Shown: piece after piece, positions 11,852-22,254 of the stretch | Position numbering within the stretch: position 1 is the first letter of the stretch | Layout of the letters: each line of letters opens with the position of its first letter | Assembly: GCA_032690845.1 (NCBI GenBank) | Contig: CM064430.1 | Span: 49,635,882-49,699,881 of the forward strand | Direction of reading: 5' to 3' | Length of the DNA: 64,000 bases | Source of the DNA: Eleusine coracana subsp. coracana | Taxonomy: Eukaryota; Streptophyta; Magnoliopsida; Poales; Poaceae | Translations under genes and position numbers: made by a program | Notes under the pieces: model-generated | Seen by the model: the letters and a program-made list of their open reading frames with translations, nothing else | What the model was told of the DNA's origin: nothing | The model's database searches: none

Positions 11852-12910
11852 TGTTGGTGGTTTCTAGCTACCCATATTATCTACCAAAAAGGGACGTTTT
11901 ATGTCGTTATTTGGTGGTTTAGACTAACAATTAACCCCATATTTGCATATATTTGTAGTTGTCCTGTTTTGGATATAATTGCAGAAAACAGGTGTAAAAC
12001 AGGGTAATTATGGATAAGGACCCAAAGAGCAACGAAGTTGCGCCAGATGCAGGGTCACGCTGATCGGCTCCAATGCCACACCGATCGACGCAGGAGGAAA
12101 AGATGATGAAGACAAGCCCAAGACCGACAAAGACGAAGGCCCAACCCAATATGAGTCAGAATCGGTGAAAGTTGACTTAATCCCGTCGAGTATAAAAGGA
12201 AGATAACTATCAAGAGCCAAGGGGCAACCAGAGAGATGGCCATCGCAACATTGAGTTGTTAGAGCTAGGGTTCCAGGATATTGGCGGCAGAGGTGGGTCA
12301 ACACTGACGAGAACCACCAGAAGGGAGGTCGTGCGCGTTCTAGCGCTATCTCTCATCCCTCTGCTATGTCTAGCGGAAGGATGAGTGAGTAGTCTCATAT
12401 TCTCTTCTCTGGTGCGGGGATCTGGTCATGTAACTCTCATACTCAATGATACTCTCTTGATGAATTTAATCTATGTGATGAACTTAATTGCGCATCTATT
12501 TCCATTAGTGTATAGGCCAATACACTTCTGCCCATTGCATAGTGCAAGAAACCAGTGGGGAGGTAATAGCCTCTATAGTGACAGCCGGGGTGAACGAAAC
12601 CACCATGTCTTGTAGAATATTAGAGTCATCACTCGAGGCGATGAGAATAAGGTTGCATGCTAGTGAACCAATCCGAAGGAGAGAATCCTTCATTATCCTG
12701 TTACATCTTCAATAACATTCATCCACCACTCTCTCACCATCACCATTCACACCAACCCAATCATTGCAATCTGTTAGTAATCCTTTAATAGTAATAGTTC
12801 CGCTCGTTTCTTGTGGATTCGATAACCTTGGAATACTCTGAGGAAAAAAGAGCTACAACTGTACACCGTCCTCTTGCGGTATATAAGTGGGTGCATAACT
12901 ACGATCAACA
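11852..12910 (+). repeat. Athila-type LTR 1 (1059 bp)
   Basis: It begins TGTTGG and ends ATCAACA (TGTTG/CAACA inverted ends). A TATA box TATAAAAG is at 12191. A phased palindrome pair lies at about 12057-12092. It differs from LTRs 2-4 at about half a dozen positions in the first 400 bp (for example TATTATC instead of TTTTATC near the start), so it is the most diverged over that part. Confidence 0.95.
12056..12092 (+). repeat. Phased palindrome pair in LTR 1
   Basis: Cores CTGATCGGC and CCGATCGAC start at 12060 and 12081, 21 bp apart, about 110 bp upstream of the LTR TATA box. The pair is present in all four LTRs. Confidence 0.8.
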
Positions 12911-12922
12911 AGCTCAATTTTC

Positions 12923-12939
12923 TGGCGCCGTTGCCGGGG
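12923..12939 (+). other. Primer-binding site, unit 1 (tRNA-Asp type)
   Basis: TGGCGCCGTTGCCGGGG starts 12 bp after LTR 1 and is complementary to the 3' end of plant tRNA-Asp (ending CCCCGGCAACGGCGCCA). The same site follows LTR 2 (22143) and LTR 3 (31362). After LTR 4 it is absent, because Tat gag sequence resumes there. Confidence 0.9.
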
Positions 12940-13034
12940 GACAAGCCAGTTCTTTTACTATCAATATTTTACTAACGTCTAATCCTTTCTTTTCTAGTTG
13001 TTTTTTGTTTTTGTGTTTTGTGTGAATTTTTTGG

Positions 13035-13987
13035 ATGAGTACGACAAGACCTTCTCCATTGCTCAGGGAGCTTTCTTTGCCATCTCCAGATGTGCTGGTG
13101 CCTCAATCCTCAGACGAGAAGGCCACGACCCCCTCGTATGTGTTGAACCCCATTATCATTAGCATGGCTGAAGCAAATAAGTTCTTTGGAGCAAAAGAGG
13201 AGCACCCGTATACTCACTTACACGACTTGGAGGCACTTTGCCAGACATTCCATCATGAAGGAGTGCCCCAGGATCTTTACAGATGACTGCTTTTCCCATT
13301 CTCTTTGAGAGGGAAATCCAAAGAGTGGCACAAGGCAGCATCTCGAGAAGCGAAAGGTAAGTGGAGTGAATTGTAGGAAATTTTTGTCTCCACTATTTTC
13401 CTTTGCCAAAGGTGCAGAAGTTGAGCAGAGAAGTGGTGAACTTCTTACAAGAAGATGAAGAATCTCTTGTGGAAGCGTGGACGCGATTTCAAACATTGTT
13501 AAAACAAGAACCTGACCTTGGCATTGATGAGAATATGTGTGTTCAAACCTTCTACATGGCCATAAACAAGGCATCGAGGATGCATTTGGATGGATCATCT
13601 GGAGGAAGTTTTCTGAGATTGACAACCAAGGCAGGGATTGAATTGTCAGGCAAAATTGCCGAGAATGAAGCTTTGCACAAGCATTGGGAAGAATACCTAG
13701 AACGAAGCTGGCAATGCCCAGAAGTTATGCAAAGGGAAGAGTCGCCGGCTGAACAGATCTTTATGTCCAAGAGTACATCAATGATTACTTCAGAGCATGA
13801 ATTCGAAGAGATAGAGCCCATCAGACCCGCCTCTATGGATATGACATGCGCGCTGATCGGCGCAGTTGCAACAACAGGAGAACAGATCACCCTAACGACT
13901 TCGTCAAGTTGCAAGGAATATACCAAGATAGAAGCTGCAATTCTGGACAGCCACCTGAAGGAATTTGAAGGCAACTTTGCTAAATGA
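13035..13987 (+). pseudogene. Athila-type gag, unit 1
   Basis: It starts at ATG 13035 about 110 bp after the PBS. The N-terminal part (to 13286) ends at a TGA; the same frame continues with LLFPFSLRGKSKEWH, then a TAG near 13375, then a frame change before VQKLSREVVNFLQEDEESLVEAWTRFQTLLKQ (13403 on), the conserved gag core of plant gypsy elements. The C-terminal part (to 13987) is hydrophilic and shows no clear zinc knuckle. Role: capsid-like particle protein. It is inactive, and the first lesions recur in all three units. Confidence 0.85.
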
Positions 13988-14002
13988 AAGGGGGATAGGA
14001 CA

Positions 14003-14680
14003 TTGACAAATGCTAAACCACTCGACAAATTTGAACCAATGGACTGGATTCCTATTGATTTTTCGCAAGAGTTGATCAATATGAGAAGATCCTTCAGCCT
14101 GCAAGATGCTTCTGAAGCCGAAATTGAATACAATTTCCCGAGTAATCGCCTTAAGTCGAAAGTTTTTGATCAAGGGATTATTGGGAGAGTTTTAGGAAAG
14201 CTCTACAAGGATGATATAGAGCTTGATGGAACAAAGGTGAAACAACCAAAGAGATTACTAGACAGTTGCTTTGAGCCATCCCCGTATGAAGGATTGTGTG
14301 GTGTGTATGCTGTAGGAGTCACCAACGAAGAAGAAGAAGAACCATACATACCATGCGAGATATCAGGGAAGAAATTTTTGAAAGCTTTATATGACTTTGG
14401 TTCCCGTGTCAGCTTGATGACTTATGACGCATTTATGAGCATGCCTTATGGAACTTAACAGCAGCTGATAGGGACTGAACTTGAACTCATCATGGCGGAC
14501 GGAAGGAAGACCAAGCCTCAGAGGGTGATAAAAAAATGTTGAAGTTGAGATCAGCTCGAAAACAATACCGGTGGATTTCTTCGTTCTAAGTAATGAAGAA
14601 ACCGGGGTTGAAGACATCATTTTGGGAAGGCCATTCTTGAGATTAGTACAAGCTATTCTGGATGCTGGAAAAGGTTAAAT
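14003..14680 (+). pseudogene. Athila-type protease region, unit 1
   Basis: The open stretch 14003-14458 ends with a domain resembling the retropepsin core: LKALYDFGSRVSLMTYDAF, where Athila proteases have a DLGAS/DSGAS-like active-site loop. Here the segment reads DFGSR, so the catalytic Asp may remain but the Ser/Thr-Gly context is altered. A TAA follows at 14456, then a homopolymer A tract near 14531 changes the frame. The segment up to 14640 (EDIILGRPFLR) is the C-terminal protease end. Confidence 0.75.
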
Positions 14681-14681
14681 T

Positions 14682-15890
14682 ATGCTGCACCTAGGAGGTG
14701 AAGAAGTGCAATTTCAATTTAACGATCCATCTCATCAAGACCCTTCTTGCTATCAGGAATTCTACCCAGAGGAAGACGAGAAGATAGGGATGGATATGGG
14801 AGACCCACTTGACCACATCATGCACGAAACTGACAAGGATACTGCTGGCGCTGATCGGCTCAACCAGGAGAATCCTAATTTTGAACCTCTGGGGGAGTTG
14901 GATCCAGATGAAGCACCAGAAATGGAACAGAAGGAACTTCCGAAGGAGCTACGCTATGAATATCTAGGGAAGAATAAAACATATCCAGTTATTGTGAACG
15001 ACGCCCTAACGAAGGAAGAAACAGAGAAGCTGCTTACTATGCTCAAAAGATATAAGAAGGCTATTGGTTACACACTGGATGACATCAAGGAAATCAGCCC
15101 CGCATTCTGCACTCATAAGATTAACCTGGAGGAGAATGCTAAACCGGTGGTTGAAGGGATGCGAAGGTTGAAGGAGTCAATGAAGCCAGTGGTTAAAAAG
15201 GAGATTCTGAAGCTGCTTAATGCAGGTATGATCTATCCTATTGCTGATAGTGAATGGGTTAGTCCAGTACATTGTGTGCCCAACAAAGGAGGGTTGACGG
15301 TAGTGCCTAATGAGAACAATGAGTTGATCCCTCAAAGGACTGTAACTGGATGGAGAATGTACATAGATTACAGAAGTTTGAACAAGGTGACAAAGAAAGA
15401 TCACTATCCTCTTCCGTTCAACGACGAGATGCTTGAAAGACTAGCAAAGAATTCATACTTTTGTTATTTGGAGGATCAGCAGAAAACTACTTTTACTTGC
15501 CCTTTCGGGACATATGCATATAGAAGGATGCCATTTGGTCTTTGCAATGCGACTGCCACATTTCAAAGATGCATGATTGCAATATTCGCTGAATTCATAG
15601 AAGATATTATGGAAGTATTTATGGATGACTTCTTCGTACATGGTACTGATTTTGATAGTTGCCTAGAGAATTTGGAGAAGGTTTTGAAAAGGTGCGTTGA
15701 ATGCGACTTAGTTTTTAATTGGGAGAAGTGCCATTTCATGGTAACAGAAGGGATAGTACTTGGTCATGTCATATCTAATAGAGGGATAGAGGTTGATAAA
15801 GCAAAGGTATCTACAGTTAAGAAATTACCTCCCCCTACTGATCTTACAACCTTGAGGAGTTTTTTTTGGACATGCCAACTTCTATCGTAG
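14682..15890 (+). pseudogene. Athila-type reverse transcriptase, unit 1, motif A deleted
   Basis: The open frame has 402 residues. The RT domain runs from about residue 150: KEILKLLNAGMIYPI, SEWVSPVHCVPNKGG, VTGWRMYIDYRSLNK, DHYPLPFNDEMLERL, then YFCYLEDQQKTTFTCPFG, YRRMPFGLCNATATFQ, and VFMDDF as the catalytic box. In Athila RTs some 14-16 residues with the motif A Asp (D-G-[YF]-S-G) stand between YFCYL and EDQ; here they are missing (junction near 15470/15471) while the frame stays open. The frame is then lost at an eight-T run (15860-15867). It cannot polymerise DNA as encoded. Confidence 0.9.
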
Positions 15891-16464
15891 ATTTGTTAAA
15901 AATTATTCAAAGATTGCTAAGCCCCTGACAGAAATATTGAAGCAAGGTACAAAATTTGTCATGGATGATGAGCGACTCTTTGCCTTAAAGGAAGCTCTAT
16001 GCTTTGCACCCATTATGCAGCCACCTGATTGGAGTCTACCTTTTAAAATTACATGTGATGCAAGTGACTATGCAGTTGGAGCTGTTCTTGGACAACGAAA
16101 GGAAGGTAAAGTGCATGCTATTTATTATGAAAGCAAAACTTTGAATGAGGCACAAATCAATTATACAACAACTGAGAAAGAGATGTTAGCTGTTATATTT
16201 GCTTTTGAGAAGTTTAGATCCTATATTCTGAATTCTAAGGTGATTGTATATATTGATCATGCTGCTATAAGATACTTAGTTTCAAAGAAAGAGTCTAAGC
16301 CTTGGTTAATGCGATGGGTATTGATGCTGCAAGAATTTGATTTGGAGATAAGAGATAAGAAAGGGGTAGAAAATTCTGTAGCAGATCATTTGTCGTGTCT
16401 TGAATCATCATCAACTAAGCCGATAAAAGATGAAATGCAACAAGCATTTGTTTGCCACATTTGA
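15868..16464 (+). pseudogene. Athila-type RNase H, unit 1
   Basis: After the T8 frameshift the frame resumes with FYRRFVKNYSKIAKPLTEILKQ (connection) and runs into the RNase H domain: LPFKITCDASDYAVGAVLGQ (first catalytic Asp), TTTEKEMLAVIFAFEKFRSY (Glu), VIVYIDHAAIRYL (Asp), and the tail SVADHLSCLE. The frame is lost again near 16435 before integrase. The usual linker between connection and CDAS is shorter than in relatives. Confidence 0.85.
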
Positions 16465-17785
16465 TCGTAGAGAGAGTTGGATGATGGATATTATCAAAGG
16501 TTTCAAAGGACAGACTGATATGATGAACAAAAACACAAAGAAAAGAGTTAGGAGTGAAATGAGAAAATTTATATGGGTCGACCCATACTTGTATAGGTAT
16601 TGCCAAGACGGAGCAGTGCGAAGATGTGTACCCAGAGAAGAAAGAGCGAGCATTTTGGCAAAATATCACTCTTCGGATTATAGGAGACATTATGGCTACT
16701 TCAGAACACAGGAAAAGGTATGGGCGAGTGGTTTCTATTGGCCTACTATGCATGAAGATGCAAAAAGGTATGTTACAACATGTGCTCGATGCCAACGAAT
16801 AGGAAATGTTAATAGTAGGAATGCAATGCCTCTTAAGTATAATCTTCAAGTTGATATCTTTGATGTTTGGGGTATGGACTTCATGGGACCATTTGTGAAT
16901 TCTCATGGTTGCGAGTATATATTGATTGCCGTTGATTATGTCTCCAAGTGGGTCGAAGCAATGGCATGCAAGGCCAATACCACAAGAGAATCGAGGAGTA
17001 TACTTCAAGAGCAGATATTCCCTAGGTATGGAGTACCAAGGATAATAATTACAGATGGAGGATCCACTTTTACAGGAGGAGACTTTACTAGGTTTTTGGC
17101 TAAATCTGGGGTTGAATATAGAATTGGGATAGCCTATCATCTCCAAACAAATGGACAAGCAGAAACATCAAATAAGCAATTAAAAGGGATTTTGCAGAAG
17201 ATTGTTATAAAGGAAGGAAAAGATTGGGCCACAAAGCTTAATGGAGCATTATGGCCATATAGGACGGCATTCAAGACACCAATTGGCATGACACCATATC
17301 AATTTGTCTATAGAAAATCATGTCACCTACCGGTGAAATTAGAATATAAGGCCTATTGGGCAATAAAAGAGATGAGCTTGGATCTTGATGCCGCCACCGT
17401 GAAAAGGAAAATACAAATAAGTGAATTAGAACAGATGTGATTGTGTGCATATGAAAATGCAGCAATATATAAGGAAAGGACAAAGAAGTGATATGATAAG
17501 AAGCTTTTGAAGAAGGAATTCGAGGAAGGAGATCGAGTACTCTTATTCAATTTCTGATTCAGATTATTTGGTAAAGGCAAATTGCAAAGTAAATGGGACG
17601 GGCCTTATCTTGTGAACATGGTGTTACCTTCGGGAGATGTAATCATAATGGATGGTAAAAGAAACAAGTACACGGTGAATGGACAACGTCTGAAGGTATA
17701 TTTAGAACCCGACACATTTGAATTAAAATCTTTTGATGTGTACTTCACTGCTAAGTGCCATGTATGGTCGAGCATAACGACATAA
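16430..17785 (+). pseudogene. Athila-type integrase, unit 1 (catalytic core open)
   Basis: 16430-17440 is open for 336 residues. The zinc-binding part has HSSDYRRHYG and CARCQRIG (H-H-C-C). The core has GMDFMGPF (Asp), ITDGGSTFTG (Asp) and NGQAETSNKQLK (Glu), the DDE triad. GMTPYQFVYRKSCHLPVKLE and RNase-like basic segments follow. After TGA 17438 the frame continues with two more stops, then 17582-17785 (KWDGPYLV...VNGQRLKVYL), the typical C-terminal domain. The core is intact in all three units although the rest of pol is damaged. Confidence 0.9.
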
Positions 17786-17856
17786 AATAAAAGCTCTGTA
17801 TGTGTTTTGATTTTTGTGATTTTTCTATTTCTGATTGGGTAAATTAGTGTACCGTG

Positions 17857-17910
17857 CCGGTCAGCGCGACACTGCACCGATCGGCGTAGTCCTGCACCGA
17901 TCGGCGCGGC
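17857..17910 (+). repeat. Phased palindrome cluster A (unit 1)
   Basis: Three copies of the CCG(A/G)TCGGC-type palindrome have core starts at 17857, 17877 and 17897, a 20-bp period, in the non-coding stretch after integrase. Counterparts lie at about 27077-27130 and 36296-36349. Confidence 0.85.
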
Positions 17911-18014
17911 AGAGTCTTTTTGGTTTTTGAGTCAGTTTTGGACCTTGCCTTGTTAAGACTCGTTGAATTCCGCAAATTGGAGATAGAGTCCTAGTCCAAT
18001 TGGAAATCAAGGGA

Positions 18015-18022
18015 TATAAATA
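18015..18022 (+). promoter_or_regulatory. Internal TATA box upstream of post-pol frame, unit 1
   Basis: TATAAATA stands 69 bp before the ATG at 18084, in non-coding sequence after integrase. The spacing suits an independent promoter for the post-pol frame. The same sequence lies at about 27235 (unit 2) and 36454 (unit 3). Function is inferred from sequence only. Confidence 0.5.
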
Positions 18023-18130
18023 TGAGAGGGCGGCAATACCACGGATTATCTCGCATCACAAGTAGTCACCAGAACAAACCCTAATGGCAGAAGCAATGGA
18101 AGGCGGCGCGTCGGGAAGCAACCATGGTGG

Positions 18131-18186
18131 CGCCGATCGGCGTGACTCTAGCGCCGATTAGCGCGACTCTAGAGCCGATCGGCTCG
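18131..18186 (+). repeat. Phased palindrome cluster B (unit 1)
   Basis: Three copies have CCGAT cores at 18133, 18154 and 18175, a 21-bp period. The first contains the full 12-bp palindrome CGCCGATCGGCG. They lie at the start of the post-pol frame and encode a seven-residue repeat (ADRRDSS-like). The middle copy has CCGATTAG, which creates the first amber codon. Counterparts lie at 27351 and 36570. Confidence 0.85.
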
Positions 18187-19011
18187 GTGACGGTTTTCCG
18201 CAGATCTCTGCCATTTGGTCCTGGGATGAAGTAGATAAGGTGTTGACACTAACACAAGATGATCCTCTCGTCTGGTCGAATCTGAGGAAGAGATTCATGA
18301 TGAAAAGTGAAGATGACGCGTGGAACACAGAAAAGGTGAAGATGGACAATGAACTTCGGCAGATGATGAAGAGAGTATTGGTGCGCAAGGGAAAATCTAT
18401 AGCACCTATTGAAAGTGAAGTTGTTTCTCAAAGGTACACCATGGAAGGCCTTCTTGATCTTGCTAAGCCCTTGTTATATGAAGATTTCCTATCTTTCGAA
18501 AATTCATTGACTGAGCAAGAGAAGGAGGAACTAGATGAAGAGAGCGCTCTCACAATCCATAAGTGTTGGCATTACAGTGAACATGATATTGCCACCAAGT
18601 CTGAACTTAAGCTGCAGGAGGAAGCCAAAGAAGCCATGAACCAGCTGAATGCGGAAAAGGATCTTCAGGCTAGAAAGGATGGGGCCTCTCCGAGGGTTCT
18701 TTCCGATTGGGAGGGTTTTCAAGAAAACAAGATTCATAGGAACAGTTGCATCGAAGGCTGCAAGTGTTTCTTTTGTGCTAAAGATCTACAACATAAGATT
18801 GAACTCCACTTGGCGGAAGACCCAACCTTCATACCTAGAGATGTTTTATATGATGATGGCTATCGCACAGTCCCTGGAGGAAAGACGCCTAAGGAAATTA
18901 ATGATGAGATTTTGCAAAGGAAGTAGAACAAGGTAATGTGTGAGCGTAATCTGGAACAGTTGGCTGCGTATATGGAGGAAGTCGTCGGTTGTGCCAATTG
19001 GCACAATGTTG

Positions 19012-19068
19012 GAGCCGATCGGCGTGACATCAGAGCCGGTCAACGCGACACAAAGGTCGATCGGCAAG
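19012..19068 (+). repeat. Phased palindrome cluster C (unit 1)
   Basis: Three copies have core starts at 19015, 19036 and 19057, a 21-bp period, within the post-pol frame. The third is TCGATCGGC in unit 1 and CCGATCGGC in units 2 and 3. Confidence 0.85.
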
Positions 19069-19441
19069 ATCTGAAGATGGCTGAATTCATTGATCTAACA
19101 GCTCTGCCAAGTGATGATGAAGAACCTACTGCAAAGAAGCGTAAGACTACACCAGAGGTTCGAAGATCCGCTAGACTATTGGGTAAGCCAATTCAAAAGT
19201 ATTCTGAATAGGATAGCGACTTTGATTCATTATAGTGTTTGGAAACATTGGAAAGTGACCCTAGTATGTCTGGATATTTGGGGGATGATTCTGATATGCG
19301 AAGAAGCTTTGGTAGTCCTAAGATTGAGAGTTGGGGAACACCTGCAGAATGTAACAATGATGGGGCAGTAGGAACTTCAATAGGAGTTAATGGTAATACA
19401 GAGAGGAATGGAGGAAGTCGCAGTGATGAAAGAACACCACC

Positions 19442-19478
19442 GCGCCGATCGGCTCAGCCATTGCGCCGATCAGCTCAG
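19442..19478 (+). repeat. Phased palindrome cluster D (unit 1)
   Basis: Two copies have core starts at 19445 and 19466, 21 bp apart, inside the post-pol frame but in a different codon phase from clusters B and C (it encodes RRSAQ repeats). Confidence 0.85.
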
Positions 19479-19631
19479 AGGAGTTTGAATTGTGTCTCTC
19501 CCTATAGTGTTGAAAATCATAATCTGCAACCACCCGTTTGTTGTCCTGTCTGCCGAAGGAGTATTGAGCGCTTGTATCTAGACAGGGATCATGCCTATAG
19601 GCATCAAAGGGATGTGGATCGGAGAATCTAG

Positions 19632-21071
19632 GATGCAATCGAGATGAATGAAGCGGACTACACTTTTCCCATAAGGAATATAAGATGGATTTTCCCAGTC
19701 TTGAATAGGCATGGTTTGAATGATTAGTGTGTTGAGTTTCTTCTCTTGCAATGAGGATATTGCAAATTTTGAGTGTGGGGGGAAAAGCTTTGCCATTAGT
19801 CATAGTTTTTAAAGTTTTTAAGTATTTTTGAGTCTAGTTTCTTGTTTGTTTTTTATATGAGTGCTTATTTTTAGTTTGTGTGTGATTAAGAGAGTCATGA
19901 GTCAATTGAGAGTTGCTTCAAGGTCTTTTATGTAGTTTGAATTATTGCATTGTCTTTAATAAAGTTAGTGTTGATTGTCAAATTGAAAGTGTCCGATACT
20001 ATTTATTTTTTCTTTTTGATGATCGGTTGGTTGATTACTTCAATTAGTTGGTTACCACTTAACTTTTGAGCTTTGTACTTATGAAAAATTCTTTTGACTC
20101 ATCATAAGCTAAAGCCAAAGCAAGGTCTAAATATGCCTACAATAGCCGAGTGAATGAGAACAAGCTACATATTTGAACTAGTTTGATTGTAAGTAACTTT
20201 GTCAACCTTTTGCTCATGATTTCGACCAAGTTAGAAAATGATGATCTATTTGTTTATCTCTGTATTTCTAGCCATTCTTATATATTTAAATTCCTTGCTA
20301 TCATGGAAACCATACATCTTTGTTTCTCCGTCCTCCTTGATACAACCTATATTCTCAATAAAGGGGAATTCAGAAAACTTTCGCTGCTGGTATAAGATAG
20401 AAATTGCTGATTATATTGGGAATAGAAAAAGAGAGAAAGAAAGAAAAAAATTATAGACTGCGCCGATCGGCACGATGCTTGCGCCGATCGGCATCATAAA
20501 AAAAAGGGAAAAAGAGATAAAGAGAAAAATAAAAAAAATATTCCCTGAGAAGCAGTAAGGTCATTAAAGAGAGCAGCTTTCTGATTATTTCCAATTCTTT
20601 ATCATTGTTCTCATTGAAACATCTTCCTATAACTCCTCTTCTCCAATAAAGTTCTTTTCCAAGAAAATTCTTTCTTAGCAGGCATGATTGAGCACATTGT
20701 TGACATGGTTAACCTTATGGTTCAATATAGTTATATAGCCCTCCAAGATCCGCATATAATCCTTGATTAGATAGGAGAGGGAAGGAAATACACTTGAGAG
20801 ATTTAGAATAGACCAAATGCTTGATGTTTGATGCTAAAGATGAGTCAAGGAGAACTAAAATTGTTTTTGAAAAGGTTTTGTGGCAATTTGATCAAATTCA
20901 AGTATGAAATATTGATTGGTTAAAAAGAAGATGAGAGAAAAATCTTTATGGTCGAATAACAAGTAAAAATGATGATTGAGATTGATTGCATGAGAGATGA
21001 TGTGAAGATTCTTGCTACATATTTTATTTTGTATTGCTCGAGGACTAGCAATGATTTGAGTGTGGAAGAAT
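19632..21071 (+). other. 3' non-coding region, unit 1
   Basis: This is AT-rich, without a gene. It contains a second purine-rich tract, GAGTGTGGGGGGAAAAG (about 19769-19785), a palindrome pair at 20461-20491 and a purine run around 20420-20540. A weak polypurine tract, GAGTGTGGAAGAA, stands directly before LTR 2. The corresponding regions are 28852-30290 (unit 2) and 38071-39511 (unit 3), with a few single-base and homopolymer differences. Confidence 0.7.
20460..20494 (+). repeat. Phased palindrome cluster E (unit 1)
   Basis: Two copies of GCGCCGATCGGC have core starts at 20463 and 20484, 21 bp apart, in the 3' non-coding region between purine runs. Confidence 0.85.
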
Positions 21072-22130
21072 TGTTGGTGGTTTCTAGCTACCCATTTTAT
21101 CTACCAAAAAGGGACGTTTTACGTCGTTATTTGGTGGTTTAGACTAACAATTAACCCCATATTTGCATATATTTGTAGTTGTCCTGTTTTGGATATAATT
21201 GCAGAAAACAGGTGTAAAACAGGGCAATTATGGATAAGGACCCAAAGAGCAACGAAGTTGAGCCAGATGCAGGGTCACGCTGATCGGCTCCAATGCCACG
21301 CCGATCGACGCAGGAGGAAAAGATGATGAAGACAAGCCCAAGACCGACAAAGACGAAGGCCCAACCCAATATGAGTCAGAATCGGTGAAAGTTGACTTAA
21401 TCCCGTCGAGTATAAAAGGAAGATAACTATCAAGAGCCAAGGGGCAACCAGAGAGACGGCCATCGCAACATTGAGTTGTTAGAGCTAGGGTTCCAGGATA
21501 TTGGCGGCAGAGGTGGGTCAACACTGACGAGAACCACCAGAAGGGAGGTCGTGCGCGTTCTAGCGCTATCTCTCATCCCTCTGCTATGTCTAGCGGAAGG
21601 ATGAGTGAGTAGTCTCATATTCTCTTCTCTGGTGCGGGGATCTGGTCATGTAACTCTCATACTCAATGATACTCTCTTGATGAATTTAATCTATGTGATG
21701 AACTTAATTGCGCATCTATTTCCATTAGTGTATAGGCCAATACACTTCTGCCCATTGCATAGTGCAAGAAACCAGTGGGGAGGTAATAGCCTCTATAGTG
21801 ACAGCCGGGGTGAACGAAACCACCATGTCTTGTAGAATATTAGAGTCATCACTCGAGGCGATGAGAATAAGGTTGCATGCTAGTGAACCAATCCGAAGGA
21901 GAGAATCCTTCATTATCCTGTTACATCTTCAATAACATTCATCCACCACTCTCTCACCATCACCATTCACACCAACCCAATCATTGCAATCTGTTAGTAA
22001 TCCTTTAATAGTAATAGTTCCGCTCGTTTCTTGTGGATTCGATAACCTTGGAATACTCTGAGGAAAAAAGAGCTACAACTGTACACCGTCCTCTTGCGGT
22101 ATATAAGTGGGTGCATAACTACGATCAACA
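21072..22130 (+). repeat. Athila-type LTR 2 (1059 bp)
   Basis: It has the same ends and length as LTR 1, with the TATA box at 21411. It is shared between units 1 and 2, serving as 3' LTR of one and 5' LTR of the next. No target-site duplication separates the units, which argues against independent insertions. Confidence 0.95.
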
Positions 22131-22142
22131 AGCTCAATTTTC

Positions 22143-22159
22143 TGGCGCCGTTGCCGGGG
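22143..22159 (+). other. Primer-binding site, unit 2
   Basis: It is identical to the unit 1 site and lies 12 bp after LTR 2. Confidence 0.9.
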
Positions 22160-22254
22160 GACAAGCCAGTTCTTTTACTATCAATATTTTACTAGCGTCT
22201 AATCCTTTCTTTTCTAGTTGTTTTTTGTTTTTGTGTTTTGTGTGAATTTTTTGG

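Larger units (their letters stand above)
18084..19631 (+). pseudogene. Post-pol accessory frame, unit 1 (unknown protein, four internal TAGs)
   Basis: A single frame of 516 codons runs from ATG 18084 to TAG 19629-19631, interrupted by TAG at 18159, 18924, 19209 and 19233. It occupies the position of env-like ORFs in Athila elements, but no signal peptide or membrane segment is seen. The protein is hydrophilic: a helical acidic part (about 18240-18920, with a CKCFFC stretch), then heptad repeats encoded by the 21-bp palindromes, a nuclear-localisation-like KKRKTTPEVRRSARL segment (19135 region) and a CCPVCRRSIERLYLDRDH cysteine motif near the C-terminus. I do not recognise a known family. Confidence 0.65.

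Noticed and set aside
16415..17158. 247-residue minus-strand ORF antisense to integrase (also in units 2 and 3)
   Set aside because: It is an open frame opposite a conserved integrase, with no domain, start context or conservation signal of its own.
18084..19631. Envelope gene of the Athila-type element
   Set aside because: The position fits, but there is no signal peptide, membrane helix or env-like feature; left as an unknown accessory frame.
17857..20494. CRISPR-like array from repeated CGCCGATCGGCG units
   Set aside because: The repeats are 12-bp palindromes with 8-9-bp gaps in small clusters inside a plant retrotransposon. There are no 23-45-bp repeats, no spacers of normal size and no cas genes.
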